From contig JAUQYW010000337.1 of NCBI GenBank assembly GCA_030587525.1, positions 1 to 6,724 on the forward strand: a DNA stretch of 6,724 nt, written 5' to 3'. Shown here one piece after another: positions 1 to 5,960 of the stretch. The notes beneath the pieces are model-generated. The model had not been told where the DNA came from and made no database searches. It saw nothing but the letters and a program-made list of their open reading frames with translations. Made by a program: the position numbers and the translations under genes. Source of the stretch: Candidatus Sigynarchaeota archaeon. GTDB lineage: Archaea > Asgardarchaeota > Lokiarchaeia > Sigynarchaeales > Sigynarchaeaceae. The stretch's first letter is position 1; the number at the start of each line of letters is the position of its first letter.

Positions 1-54
1 CGGGAGCGGGTTGAATTGTTCCGGGTTACCGCCCCTGACGGGACACGTGTCTGA
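1..54 (+). CDS. C-terminal end of an unidentified gene (partial)
   Basis: Frame 1 is open from the window edge and reads RERVELFRVTAPDGTRV before TGA at 52-54. The start lies outside the window. The alternation of charged and hydrophobic residues and the G/C third positions look like real coding sequence, but 17 residues do not identify a family. It ends 88 bases before the small NPNN gene on the same strand, so the two could share a transcript. The stretch is short enough that chance openness is possible. Confidence 0.45.
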   Translation, partial: RERVELFRVTAPDGTRV

Positions 55-125
55 GGCCAAGCCGGAACACCCCCGCAAGAAAAGGTTGGTTCTTCGGTGG
101 TACCAGCACCATTGACCAGCAAGAC

Positions 126-136
126 AAAGGAGGTGA
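126..136 (+). promoter_or_regulatory. Strong Shine-Dalgarno of the NPNN small protein
   Basis: AAAGGAGGTGA matches the anti-Shine-Dalgarno end of 16S rRNA very well and ends 6 bases before the ATG at 143. It is the main reason for calling the short downstream frame a gene. No other start in the window has a comparable site; most look leaderless or short-leader. This gene is therefore probably translated from a longer leader or inside a polycistronic message. Confidence 0.8.
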
Positions 137-142
137 AACGGC

Positions 143-301
143 ATGAGTCATCATTCCCACTCCCCGAACGATGATCGCTCGAACAGCATGAACCCGAACA
201 ATTCGGCGTATCAAGCGGCGAACGATAATCATTCGGACCAGTTGAACCCGAACAACGAGCGGTTCCAGGGAGATAACGACGACGAAGACGAGGAGGAGTG
301 A
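143..301 (+). CDS. Small acidic protein with two NPNN repeats
   Basis: This 52-residue frame starts with ATG 6 bases after an excellent Shine-Dalgarno and ends at TGA 299-301. The N-terminus is His/Ser-rich (MSHHSHSPNDD). Two imperfect repeats follow: DRSNSMNPNNSAYQ at residues 11-24 and NHSDQLNPNNERFQ at 29-42. Both have the pattern (D/N)-(R/H)-S-(N/D)-(S/Q)-(M/L)-NPNN-x-x-aromatic-Q. The tail is almost purely acidic (residues 44-52). There is no signal peptide or membrane segment, and the low hydrophobicity suggests a disordered soluble protein. From memory, short acidic or glycine-rich proteins with NPNN-aromatic repeats occur in many bacteria without an assigned function; that is unverified here. 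A T-rich terminator follows within 30 bases. Existence is well supported; function is unknown. Confidence 0.75.
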   Translation: MSHHSHSPNDDRSNSMNPNNSAYQAANDNHSDQLNPNNERFQGDNDDEDEEE

Positions 302-327
302 TTCTTTCTCGCCGGATTCGCTCTATC

Positions 328-349
328 TTTCCCCTTTTTTCTTTTTTTT
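328..349 (+). terminator. T-rich archaeal-type terminator
   Basis: Starting 27 bases after the stop of the NPNN gene, the plus strand carries a pyrimidine tract with runs of three, six and eight T (CTTTCCCCTTTTTTCTTTTTTTT). Runs of T in the non-template strand are the usual archaeal termination signal and need no hairpin. In the other direction it is A-rich, so it would not stop the convergent minus-strand gene. Confidence 0.65.
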
Positions 350-363
350 GAGCGGTAACAGTT

Positions 364-828
364 TCAATCTCTGTGGCTCAAGGTTTCCAGCGGGTCGATC
401 TTGTCGGCCACGCCTTCATCGGGGTCGGACGGCGTGGTGATGGACGTCTCGATGGGGTCGTCATCCGCCGTGTCGTTGAGGATGTCGTCGTCGTGCGCCG
501 GCCGCCGCCGCTTGCTCATTTCCCGCACCCGTAAGGTGACGGGCGGCCCGGTCATCGGTTCGGGCGTGGCCGGTTTCACCTTCGGCGCGGCCGGAGGCAC
601 CGATGCTTCGAGATCGGCGAACGCGGCCGCTGTTTTTTTCGCACGGGGTGCAGTTGCTGTCGCGTCTTGCTTGAACACGGCGTCGAACACGCCGACCGCG
701 TGCGCCAGCTCGTGCGCCATGATGCCCGCGATGCTGAGCGCCGCGCACGCCTTGCCGAAGCCGACCGCCTTGGCAATCTCGTACACGACCATGCAGCCGA
801 TGATTAGCAGGAACAGAACTTCGATCAT
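364..828 (-). CDS. Small membrane protein with HELAH (HExxH) motif
   Basis: From ATG 826-828 the product is 154 residues. Residues 3-17 form a strongly hydrophobic helix, and 22-48 are a second, milder hydrophobic stretch containing H39-E40-L41-A42-H43. That is the HExxH zinc-binding helix of many metalloproteases. The remainder is an Ala/Pro-rich linker (55-100), a basic patch (RVREMSKRRR, 100-109) and a long acidic tail (112-154), probably cytosolic. Family peptidases of the M48 or M50 type are much larger and have a third metal ligand in a folded domain, which I cannot see here, so activity is doubtful. An upstream TTG at 870 extends the frame by 14 residues. I prefer the ATG because a T-rich TATA-like box (850-855) lies 22-27 bases before it, inside that extension. 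The third codon positions are GC-rich. The gene is probably real; its function is unknown. Confidence 0.7.
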   Translation of the reverse strand: MIEVLFLLIIGCMVVYEIAKAVGFGKACAALSIAGIMAHELAHAVGVFDAVFKQDATATAPRAKKTAAAFADLEASVPPAAPKVKPATPEPMTGPPVTLRVREMSKRRRPAHDDDILNDTADDDPIETSITTPSDPDEGVADKIDPLETLSHRD

Positions 829-847
829 GCCACGACCGCGAGGTGCG

Positions 848-863
848 GGTAAAAAGGAAAAAA
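848..863 (-). promoter_or_regulatory. TATA-like box for the HELAH gene
   Basis: On the minus strand two T-rich blocks, TTTTTTCC (863-856) and CTTTTTACC (856-848), precede ATG 828 by about 20-35 bases. The nearer one is at the right distance for a leaderless archaeal transcript starting at the ATG. Neither is a canonical TATA box, so this is tentative. Confidence 0.35.
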
Positions 864-935
864 TGCCCAATCCACTAGTTTCTTTTTGCTGAGATCGACA
901 TCTTTAATTGTCTAGCGAACGGAATGCTATCTCGG

Positions 936-943
936 CATAAAAG
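936..943 (+). promoter_or_regulatory. TATA box of the receptor-like gene
   Basis: CATAAAAG lies 35-42 bases before ATG 978. An archaeal start site about 25 bases downstream of its centre would fall near 964-968, giving a leader of roughly ten bases with no Shine-Dalgarno. A second AT-rich stretch (955-963, TCATTTATC) is too close to the start to be the main box. Confidence 0.45.
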
Positions 944-977
944 GGAATGATCAATCATTTATCAGTGAAAAATCTTA

Positions 978-3146
978 ATGAAGCGCACGTCCTGGTTACC
1001 GCTGCCCTTGATTTTGGCCTTCTCATTCATTGGTTTTGTTCTCTCCCCGATGGAAAGTCAAATTCCTACAACACGAACTAGGACCGGCGATATCATACCT
1101 CGTACCTCAGCCCGGTATGACGGGTTGATCTGGAATTCCTCATGGGGGAATCCTGACTACCTTGACGAGGCAATCGGAGTGTGGTGCAATTCCACGACTG
1201 TTTTCACGTGTGGGAAAACATACGGATATGGTGCAGGAAGTGATGATTTGCTCGTTAGCAGATGGAATGTTGATGACGGGAGCCTGGTCTGGAATAAAAC
1301 GTGGGGCGGGACAGACTCCGATATCGGTCGAGATGTGTGGAGTGATGGGCTCTTCGTATACACCAGTGGTTGGACCAGCAGTTTCGCTGGTGACGGGATT
1401 TTCGTGGTGAAATGGAATGCTACGACGGGGGACCAAGTCTGGAACGTGACGAAGACGTTCACGTGGGGCGGGTATTCAATTTTCGGAGAAGACTCGTCAT
1501 TGTTCGTTTGTGGCAACATCGTTGATAATGCGATGGTTATGAAGATAGATAAAGGGAACGGAAGCACCGTTTGGACAAATACCTGGGGAAATGGAGCGCG
1601 ACCTTGTGTTTTTAACGATGGGTGGACGGATGGAGATTCAGTGTTCACTCTCGGGCTTAACGACTCAGGTGGATATCCTAACACTATCATACTCGTGAAA
1701 TGGAATGCGAGTACCGGAGCGCAGCTCTGGAATACTACGTGGACGGGGATGGTCGTATCTCAAGAGGGTCCTTCGATATGGGGGGATGGAGACGCATTGT
1801 ATTGCTTGACCACGAAATATCTTGGCTCAATATCGGAACTCGCGCTCATCAAATGGAATGCGACAGACGGCCATCAACTTTGGAACACGACGAGTTTATT
1901 GTTTGTAAGAAGCTTCGGGACAGCCATCTGGGGAAATCCTGGCTCCATTTTCACGACTGGTTTCGGGAACATGGGAACGCTAGGGAACGAGTTGCTGCTG
2001 AGCAAGTGGAATGCGACAACGGGAGCGTGCACGTGGACTCACAATTGGGGGTACGAGGGCAAAGACGATAGAGGATATGGGATATATGGGAACGATTCAG
2101 CGATCTACACGTGTGGCTCTACCGAATACCCTCTCTATGGGGATCTCGTCTTGCTCAAGTGGAATGCGGCCGGCGGCCACCCCATTGCCAATTTCACGGC
2201 GAATTGCACCCAATCCATCGCTGGTGAGAATGTCACGTTCACGTCCACGTCGGAATCAAGCGATTCGATCGCATTTTATCAATGGGATTTCGGTGATGGC
2301 TCGGTTAACGCAACCGGCGCCGCCCCGGCACACATATATCAAACGCCTGGTACATACAACATCACCTTAAGCGTGGTCGACGGCGATGGGGATGTCGATT
2401 CGGAACGAAAGGATGCATTCATCACCATCATTCCCGACCTTGTCCCTGTAGCGAGTTTCACCGTGTCAATCGATGGACATGCTGCAACTTTCACGTTTAA
2501 TGGCACCGCGGGAAATGGGATCACGGATTATCAATGGAATTTCGGCCCCGGTAATGCATGGAGCGCGGTACCATCGATCGAGTTCACTTATTATTCTTCC
2601 GGCACTTACTTGGTCATACTTACGGTTACTGATGTAGACGGGGACGTGGACACTTGTTCCGCAAATATCACCATCCAAGGCACTCAACCCCTAGATTATC
2701 CCGATGATTCTGCTTTCATCTTGGTGTCTGTCATTGTAGGGGCCATCGTTTTAATCCCTATTATTATAGTCTTTGCCAAGAAAGGAAAGGAGAGAGAGAC
2801 TTTATTCCCGCCTCTTTATGCTGGTTCGAAGCCGGAGGAGACGAATCGCCCGATGGAGGAGGTTGAATTCCCCGGTGCGGAGATCGAGCACGAGCGACTT
2901 GAAAGATTGGAGAAGATAATGGCGGCGGCGAATCGGATAGAAGTCTCTCGACTTGCGATGCTCCTCGAGATGGACGAAGAATTATTGTGGAATAAATTGA
3001 TCGAATGGGCCCCGAAATTCGGGTTCGTTATCGACAAGGATGTCCTCATCTTCGAGAAAGGCGATACCACGGCGTTCTTGAACGAGTTGGACAAGCAGTT
3101 CAAGGAATGGGATCGGAACGAGAAGGGAAAAGAGGGAAAGTCTTAA
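978..3146 (+). CDS. Surface beta-propeller/PKD protein with cytosolic winged-helix-like domain
   Basis: This 722-residue type I membrane protein starts with a signal peptide (1-23: basic KR, then hydrophobic). Residues 48-400 contain seven copies of a ~50-residue unit built on K-W-N-A-(T/S)-x-G-x-x-(L/V)-W-N, with anchors at about 95, 145, 189 (degenerate), 241, 292, 343 and 394. This fits a seven-bladed beta-propeller. Two PKD domains follow: 401-485 (YQWDFGDGS, then GTYNITLSVVD) and 489-567 (YQWNFGPG, then GTYLVILTVTD). A helix at 579-600 ends in the stop-transfer KKGK. The cytosolic end (636-711) is charged and helical and resembles a winged-helix/PCI-type domain. All 20 N-x-S/T sequons (N53 to N563) are outside and none inside, which supports this topology and an N-glycosylated surface protein. 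PKD and propeller domains commonly bind proteins or glycans. The inner domain suggests signalling across the membrane, which is an inference. Codons are less GC-rich than in the minus-strand genes. Confidence 0.85.
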   Translation: MKRTSWLPLPLILAFSFIGFVLSPMESQIPTTRTRTGDIIPRTSARYDGLIWNSSWGNPDYLDEAIGVWCNSTTVFTCGKTYGYGAGSDDLLVSRWNVDDGSLVWNKTWGGTDSDIGRDVWSDGLFVYTSGWTSSFAGDGIFVVKWNATTGDQVWNVTKTFTWGGYSIFGEDSSLFVCGNIVDNAMVMKIDKGNGSTVWTNTWGNGARPCVFNDGWTDGDSVFTLGLNDSGGYPNTIILVKWNASTGAQLWNTTWTGMVVSQEGPSIWGDGDALYCLTTKYLGSISELALIKWNATDGHQLWNTTSLLFVRSFGTAIWGNPGSIFTTGFGNMGTLGNELLLSKWNATTGACTWTHNWGYEGKDDRGYGIYGNDSAIYTCGSTEYPLYGDLVLLKWNAAGGHPIANFTANCTQSIAGENVTFTSTSESSDSIAFYQWDFGDGSVNATGAAPAHIYQTPGTYNITLSVVDGDGDVDSERKDAFITIIPDLVPVASFTVSIDGHAATFTFNGTAGNGITDYQWNFGPGNAWSAVPSIEFTYYSSGTYLVILTVTDVDGDVDTCSANITIQGTQPLDYPDDSAFILVSVIVGAIVLIPIIIVFAKKGKERETLFPPLYAGSKPEETNRPMEEVEFPGAEIEHERLERLEKIMAAANRIEVSRLAMLLEMDEELLWNKLIEWAPKFGFVIDKDVLIFEKGDTTAFLNELDKQFKEWDRNEKGKEGKS

Positions 3147-3188
3147 ACGAAAGATCAGTCGAGATGATAGACTTGGAAGATTCGCTTG

Positions 3189-3374
3189 TCACGAATCCTC
3201 ACCTTCGGTATCATTATGCTTGGCGGTGCGCCGCCTGATCACCGCCGTTTTCCCGGGTTCCTCGGTCTTCTTCGCCTTGGCCGGCTGTTATCCTAATACC
3301 AGCACCGTGAGGCTTGCGAAAAAGTTTTGTTCTACTACGAAAGGGGCAGCGAAGTGACCGACCCCTGACAACAT
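3189..3374 (-). pseudogene. Probable broken small single-pass membrane protein gene
   Basis: One minus-strand frame starts at ATG 3372-3374 and reads MLSGVGHFAAPFVVEQNF, then a hydrophobic run FFASLTVLVLG, and meets TAA at 3288-3290. It then continues open in the same frame for 32 more codons (QPAKAKKTEEPGKT, then AVIRRRTAKHNDTEGEDS) to TGA 3189-3191. A hydrophobic segment followed by a basic then acidic polar tail is what a small single-pass membrane protein looks like. The tail also uses the GC-rich third positions of the other minus-strand genes. The stop between the two halves suggests decay. Chance is a real alternative, because the joined frame is only about 60 codons. Together with the hairpin at 3222-3246, this is what I see in the 260-base gap between the flanking plus-strand genes. 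Confidence 0.3.
3222..3246 (+). terminator. GC-rich hairpin downstream of the receptor-like gene
   Basis: GGCGGTG (3222-3228) and CACCGCC (3240-3246) form a perfect 7-bp inverted repeat with an 11-base loop, followed by GTTTTCCC. It lies 76 bases after the receptor stop codon. It could end or protect that transcript, but archaea do not generally need hairpins. It also overlaps a minus-strand coding remnant, so it may be incidental. Confidence 0.3.
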
Positions 3375-3380
3375 TTATAT
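3373..3380 (+). promoter_or_regulatory. TATA box of the glycosylase-like gene
   Basis: ATTTATAT lies 26-33 bases before ATG 3406, the spacing for a leaderless archaeal transcript. There is no Shine-Dalgarno before the ATG. The retained promoter suggests the interrupted gene was or still is transcribed. Confidence 0.6.
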
Positions 3381-3405
3381 TGGTCCTTTTGGATATTCCT
3401 AGTTC

Positions 3406-4017
3406 ATGCCAACAATAAACAACGTGAAGCTTGAACCTTGTTATCAAGGGCACCGGGAAATGCTGGGCATTCCCTTGAATCCTGCTGACGCATCCAATAA
3501 TAACGGCCATTACTTCTCAGGTCAACAATCCCAATATCACTGGGATCTCTATAGGCGTTCCGACCTTATCATTAAAGAGATTAAGAAAGTCTCAATTGAC
3601 GATGCCGGGAACAAAGTGTATGCCGATGATGTCTTTTTTCGTGGGAACTCGATCAACCGCAAAGGATGACGTTATGGTATTCACGACCTTGTCTCGGATC
3701 TCCCTCTATCTGATAGCTCGAGAGTTCCAGTAGAACCTCGACATTGTGAACGCATCGTGGAAATAATAAGGGAGGAAAAACCGGACACGGTGGTTCTATT
3801 CGGGAAAAAGGTGCGGGAAAAATTATTGAACCATCTCCATTTCGGCACAGGATATGGCGTGAATCATGGTGAAATAAACGAGATGATCCCTGGTTGCCCG
3901 ACGCGATTCTTCTTGCTTGCTTTTCCTTCGAGAAAAAATGAAGATTCTTATTCCTTTAGCAGAAAGTTGGAGAAATTCATAAAAATCCGAGAATACTTGG
4001 ATAAAATACATCCCTAA
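3406..4017 (+). pseudogene. Uracil-DNA-glycosylase-like gene (MUG type) interrupted by in-frame TGA
   Basis: A single frame runs from ATG 3406 to TAA 4015-4017 (203 positions) with one internal TGA at codon 88 (3667-3669). Both halves read as one protein of the uracil-DNA glycosylase superfamily, closest in layout to the mismatch-specific MUG/TDG branch. These enzymes remove uracil or thymine from G mismatches in base-excision repair. Motif I is seen at 21-46 (GIPLNPADAS, GHYFSG, QYHW), comparable to the NPG...F...N-R-F-W of MUG; N25 would be the catalytic-site asparagine. RYGIHDLV at 89-96 matches the family's Y-G-x-x-D-L-V segment. KPDTVVLFGKKVREKL (125-140) is the usual strand-helix after it. 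FPSRKN (173-178) stands for motif II (N/H-P-S). A GTG at 3757 could start only a C-terminal fragment lacking motif I. TGA is used as a normal stop elsewhere in the window, so a nonsense mutation is the simplest reading. A sequencing error is possible. Confidence 0.65.
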
Positions 4018-4030
4018 AGTATTTCATACT
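4018..4030. terminator. Small inverted repeat between convergent genes
   Basis: AGTAT-TTC-ATACT is a 5-bp stem with a 3-base loop in the 6-base gap between two convergent stop codons; it overlaps the TGA of the minus-strand gene. It would be symmetrical for both transcripts. The stem is weak and AT-rich and there is no adjoining T-run, so its role as a terminator is only a suggestion. Confidence 0.25.
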
Positions 4031-4266
4031 AAAATCGGCACCGTGATCCCCGCGAAGTGCAGTATCACGCGGATGATACCCCCGTCGCCGACGAGCGTGC
4101 CGAGGGCTTCCATTGCCACGCCCATGATGAAGGGTTGCCAGCCAGAGTGCTCGGCCGACGACACGCGGGCCTTGAACACTTGGCCGCAGATGTCGCATTT
4201 CGACGTCAAGTGCAGAGGTTTAACTATCGGAGTCGGAAGGTTCGAGGTAGGTTGAGCTTGGGTCAT
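4024..4266 (-). CDS. Small CxxC protein with hydrophobic C-terminal half
   Basis: The product is 80 residues, from ATG 4264-4266 to TGA 4024-4026. Residues 1-20 are polar and Pro/Thr-rich. C24-D-I-C27 begins a zinc-ribbon-like knuckle (SKCDICGQVFK), but no second cysteine pair follows. H20 and H40 are the only nearby extra ligands, so metal binding would need a dimer or those histidines. Residues 43-80 (GWQPFIMGVAMEALG, then GIIRVILHFAGITVPILV) are hydrophobic and glycine-rich and may form one or two short membrane helices ending at the C-terminus. The gene has clear GC-rich third positions and a well-placed TATA box (4287-4294), which makes it credible despite its size. It faces away from the 485-residue gene with a shared 88-base promoter region. 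I do not recognise the family. Confidence 0.65.
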   Translation of the reverse strand: MTQAQPTSNLPTPIVKPLHLTSKCDICGQVFKARVSSAEHSGWQPFIMGVAMEALGTLVGDGGIIRVILHFAGITVPILV

Positions 4267-4286
4267 GACTTCGTTGCCTAAGAATG

Positions 4287-4294
4287 ATTAATAA
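4287..4294 (-). promoter_or_regulatory. TATA box of the CxxC gene
   Basis: On the minus strand TTATTAAT lies 21-28 bases before ATG 4266, consistent with a leaderless transcript. No Shine-Dalgarno is present. Confidence 0.55.
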
Positions 4295-4324
4295 GGAAAA
4301 ATGTCGAACTTGATTACATCACGA

Positions 4325-4332
4325 TTAATATT
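4325..4332 (+). promoter_or_regulatory. TATA box of the 485-residue protein
   Basis: TTAATATT lies 23-30 bases before ATG 4355, again a leaderless arrangement. It is about 30 bases from the oppositely directed box at 4287-4294, so the two divergent genes have separate closely spaced promoters and could share an upstream regulator. Confidence 0.55.
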
Positions 4333-4354
4333 GAAAGAGAATTGATGATATCAT

Positions 4355-5812
4355 ATGCCAATGAAAAGTGGAGGAGATACGCTGTATGTATGTGCCTTTG
4401 TTTATGTGATCCTTCTTTCTATGAGTTGTTATTATGTGTTTTTCCCTGCCGTTGATAACGTTCAGAAAATCTTCGTGATATTCTGGGCAACATTGATTGG
4501 CGGGGTTGCCTGGGTATTTCTTTATCTCATTCTAAAAGCGAGCATAGATAGCCCCTATATCTATATAATCGATTTTTTTTCTTCAGCCTGGTTTTTTCTG
4601 TGGGGATCTGTCTTATGGAATCTATATCACGAAGTGCCTGGCCACTTCGTGATGGCGTATGTGATCGCCATCTTCATCATCGATCTTTGCCTTGGTTCAC
4701 TGTTTCCATTAATGATCGTTTTCAGGATGAAGCAAAAAATAAGAGAAAAAAATACAGAGAAAAGGAGAAGAAAGGAATACGACCGAAAGATGAAACAAGA
4801 GATGGAGGACGAAGAAAGAAAGAAAAAACAAGAACAAGACCGAAGATTGGCGCGCGAGAGGGAGGACGAGAAAAGAAGAATAGAGGACGAGAAGAGAAGG
4901 ATAGAGGACGAGAAAAAATCGACCATTGAAAATTCTCGAACTTTCTACTCGTCAATTCCCGAGGAATTATTTGGAAATATCGCGGAAATTCACCAGCGTG
5001 CAATCGCTTTCATAAAGGAGGATAATATAGAGGAAGCAATCGAGGATCTGGAGGCTGAGAAAAGCCAGTATGAGGCTGCGATCTCGCGCTTGGTGGAGAT
5101 GGGGCTTGGCGTGTTGATCGAAAAAGCCAAGAAGAAAGCGGAACAAATCGATATGCTGCTTTACCGGGCCAGAGAGCAAATGAAAATCAGAGCGTTTCGC
5201 GAATTGGCAGCTCGTATTGTCCTTGATAGAGAGAAGGAATATTATGAATTGGCCAGTGAATCATTACAATACCAAGAAGAGATCATCAAAGAGCTAATAA
5301 GTTTGGCATCGGAAGCAGGCAATAAAGAGGATCTGGAGAAATATTCTGCCTTATATGAAGATTTGAAGGAAAATATTGCTTATAACAATAACCTGGTCGA
5401 TTATAAAATCGCGGAATACAATTATAATCAAGCTCAAGAGATGGTACAAAATGGCCAACTAGAAGCCGCCTTGAGGAGGATCAGGTATGCTCAGACGACC
5501 ATTTCCATTTTAATCGAAAGACTAAATTCTGAGCAAAGACAGCAATTGAAAAACTTGCGTGTCTTATCCGTCAAATTACGGACATCTCTCACTGAAGCCG
5601 AGACAATGGTGATCAAGGGATATGAACAGATGATCGAGAGAAACCAAGTCATAGAATTGAAAATCGAACCACTTTCATTCACCTTCAATTCTCCGAAAGA
5701 CATTGAAGTGGAGCAACCAGAGAACCTAGAAGGTTATCTCTCGTATTTAGACGAACAATTTGTCCTTTGGGAGAAAGGTCAGCAAGATAAGAGTTCAAAG
5801 CCCAAAAGATGA
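4355..5812 (+). CDS. Four-helix membrane protein with long helical cytosolic region
   Basis: The product is 485 residues. Four hydrophobic helices occupy roughly 10-30, 39-60, 69-89 and 98-123, and the following basic stretch (KQKIREK, KRRRK) places the rest inside the cell. Residues 124-190 are an almost uninterrupted run of K, R, E and D, typical of a single alpha-helix or coiled coil, and include the tandem EDEKRRI repeat. Residues 200-430 are all-helical with TPR-like pairs, for example IKEDNIEEAIEDLEAEK near 220-236 and VQNGQLEAALRRIRYAQ near 364-380. A short beta-like segment and an acidic C-terminus follow. ATG 4355 fits the TATA spacing; ATG 4361 is an alternative. There are no catalytic motifs. 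The design suggests a membrane-anchored scaffold or spacer that gathers partners along a helical arm. AGA/AGG arginines and A/T third positions set it apart from the GC-rich minus-strand genes. I do not recognise a named family. Confidence 0.75.
   Translation: MPMKSGGDTLYVCAFVYVILLSMSCYYVFFPAVDNVQKIFVIFWATLIGGVAWVFLYLILKASIDSPYIYIIDFFSSAWFFLWGSVLWNLYHEVPGHFVMAYVIAIFIIDLCLGSLFPLMIVFRMKQKIREKNTEKRRRKEYDRKMKQEMEDEERKKKQEQDRRLAREREDEKRRIEDEKRRIEDEKKSTIENSRTFYSSIPEELFGNIAEIHQRAIAFIKEDNIEEAIEDLEAEKSQYEAAISRLVEMGLGVLIEKAKKKAEQIDMLLYRAREQMKIRAFRELAARIVLDREKEYYELASESLQYQEEIIKELISLASEAGNKEDLEKYSALYEDLKENIAYNNNLVDYKIAEYNYNQAQEMVQNGQLEAALRRIRYAQTTISILIERLNSEQRQQLKNLRVLSVKLRTSLTEAETMVIKGYEQMIERNQVIELKIEPLSFTFNSPKDIEVEQPENLEGYLSYLDEQFVLWEKGQQDKSSKPKR
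4862..4918 (+). repeat. 21-bp tandem repeat encoding EDEKRRI
   Basis: Two complete 21-base units (4862-4882 and 4883-4903) and a partial third (4904-4918) each begin GAGGACGAGAA and encode EDEKRRI, EDEKRRI and EDEKK. They sit in frame in the charged helix of the 485-residue protein. The units differ at only a few positions, so the expansion is probably recent. Seven residues matches the heptad of a coiled coil. Confidence 0.85.
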
Positions 5813-5821
5813 GAGAGATAT

Positions 5822-5932
5822 TCATTCTTGTTCGCCTTGATCGTCAACCGGCGTGTATTCCTTGGCCGACGCGACGATCCGCTCGCAAGTCTGGTCGGGC
5901 AGCCCCGTCGCCGATGCCAATTTCCCGGGATC
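5822..5932 (-). pseudogene. C-terminal remnant of a helix-hairpin-helix-like protein
   Basis: The minus strand reads DPGKLASATGLPDQ, then TCERIVASAKEYTPVDDQGEQE, before TGA at 5822-5824. The pattern L-x-x-A-T-G-L-P-x-x-T-x-x-x-I-V-x-x-A-K resembles the second half of helix-hairpin-helix DNA-binding motifs such as those at the N-terminus of RadA-type proteins, and the acidic end looks like a natural C-terminus. Third positions are G/C-rich as in the TBP gene. Upstream the frame runs through the 21-bp duplication and then straight into the TGA of TBP with no ATG; only a TTG at 5918-5920 is available. I read it as the tail of a gene whose 5' part was lost. A functional 32-residue peptide or a read-through tail of TBP are less likely. 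Confidence 0.4.
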
Positions 5933-5960
5933 TGCCTGTATGCCAATTTCCCGGGATCTG
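5914..5960. repeat. Perfect 21-bp direct repeat, 26-bp period
   Basis: The 21-base sequence at 5914-5934 is repeated without change at 5940-5960, separated by CCTGT. Each copy contains AATTTCCCGGGATCTG. The period of 26 is not a multiple of three, so the duplication breaks any reading frame through it. It marks the 5' edge of the coding remnant that ends at 5822, which suggests a local duplication linked to loss of that gene. Whether the repeat binds a protein cannot be judged. Confidence 0.85.

Noticed and set aside
6..76. Possible structured RNA: GCGGG (6-10) with CCCGC (72-76) and TTCCGG (19-24) with CCGGAA (62-67)
   Set aside because: The stems are short, separated by unequal gaps, and overlap the coding end at 1-54. 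No known RNA family was recognised.
401..892. Open plus-strand frame opposite the HELAH gene
   Set aside because: It mirrors the GC-rich minus-strand gene and has a low-complexity Ser/Ala composition. The minus strand gives a membrane helix, an acidic tail and a placed promoter.
3667..3669. UGA in the glycosylase-like gene as selenocysteine or a reassigned codon
   Set aside because: Position 88 is not a known redox position in this superfamily. There is no room for a convincing SECIS element in the 6 bases before the convergent gene, and UGA clearly ends several other genes here.
4628..4645. HEVPGH in the 485-residue protein as a metalloprotease motif
   Set aside because: The spacing is HExxxH, not HExxH, and it lies in the loop before the fourth membrane helix with no further ligands.
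4627..5003. Ser/Phe-rich open minus-strand frames opposite the charged helix
   Set aside because: They are the antisense of Lys/Glu/Arg codons and repeat the same short words; no independent signal supports them.
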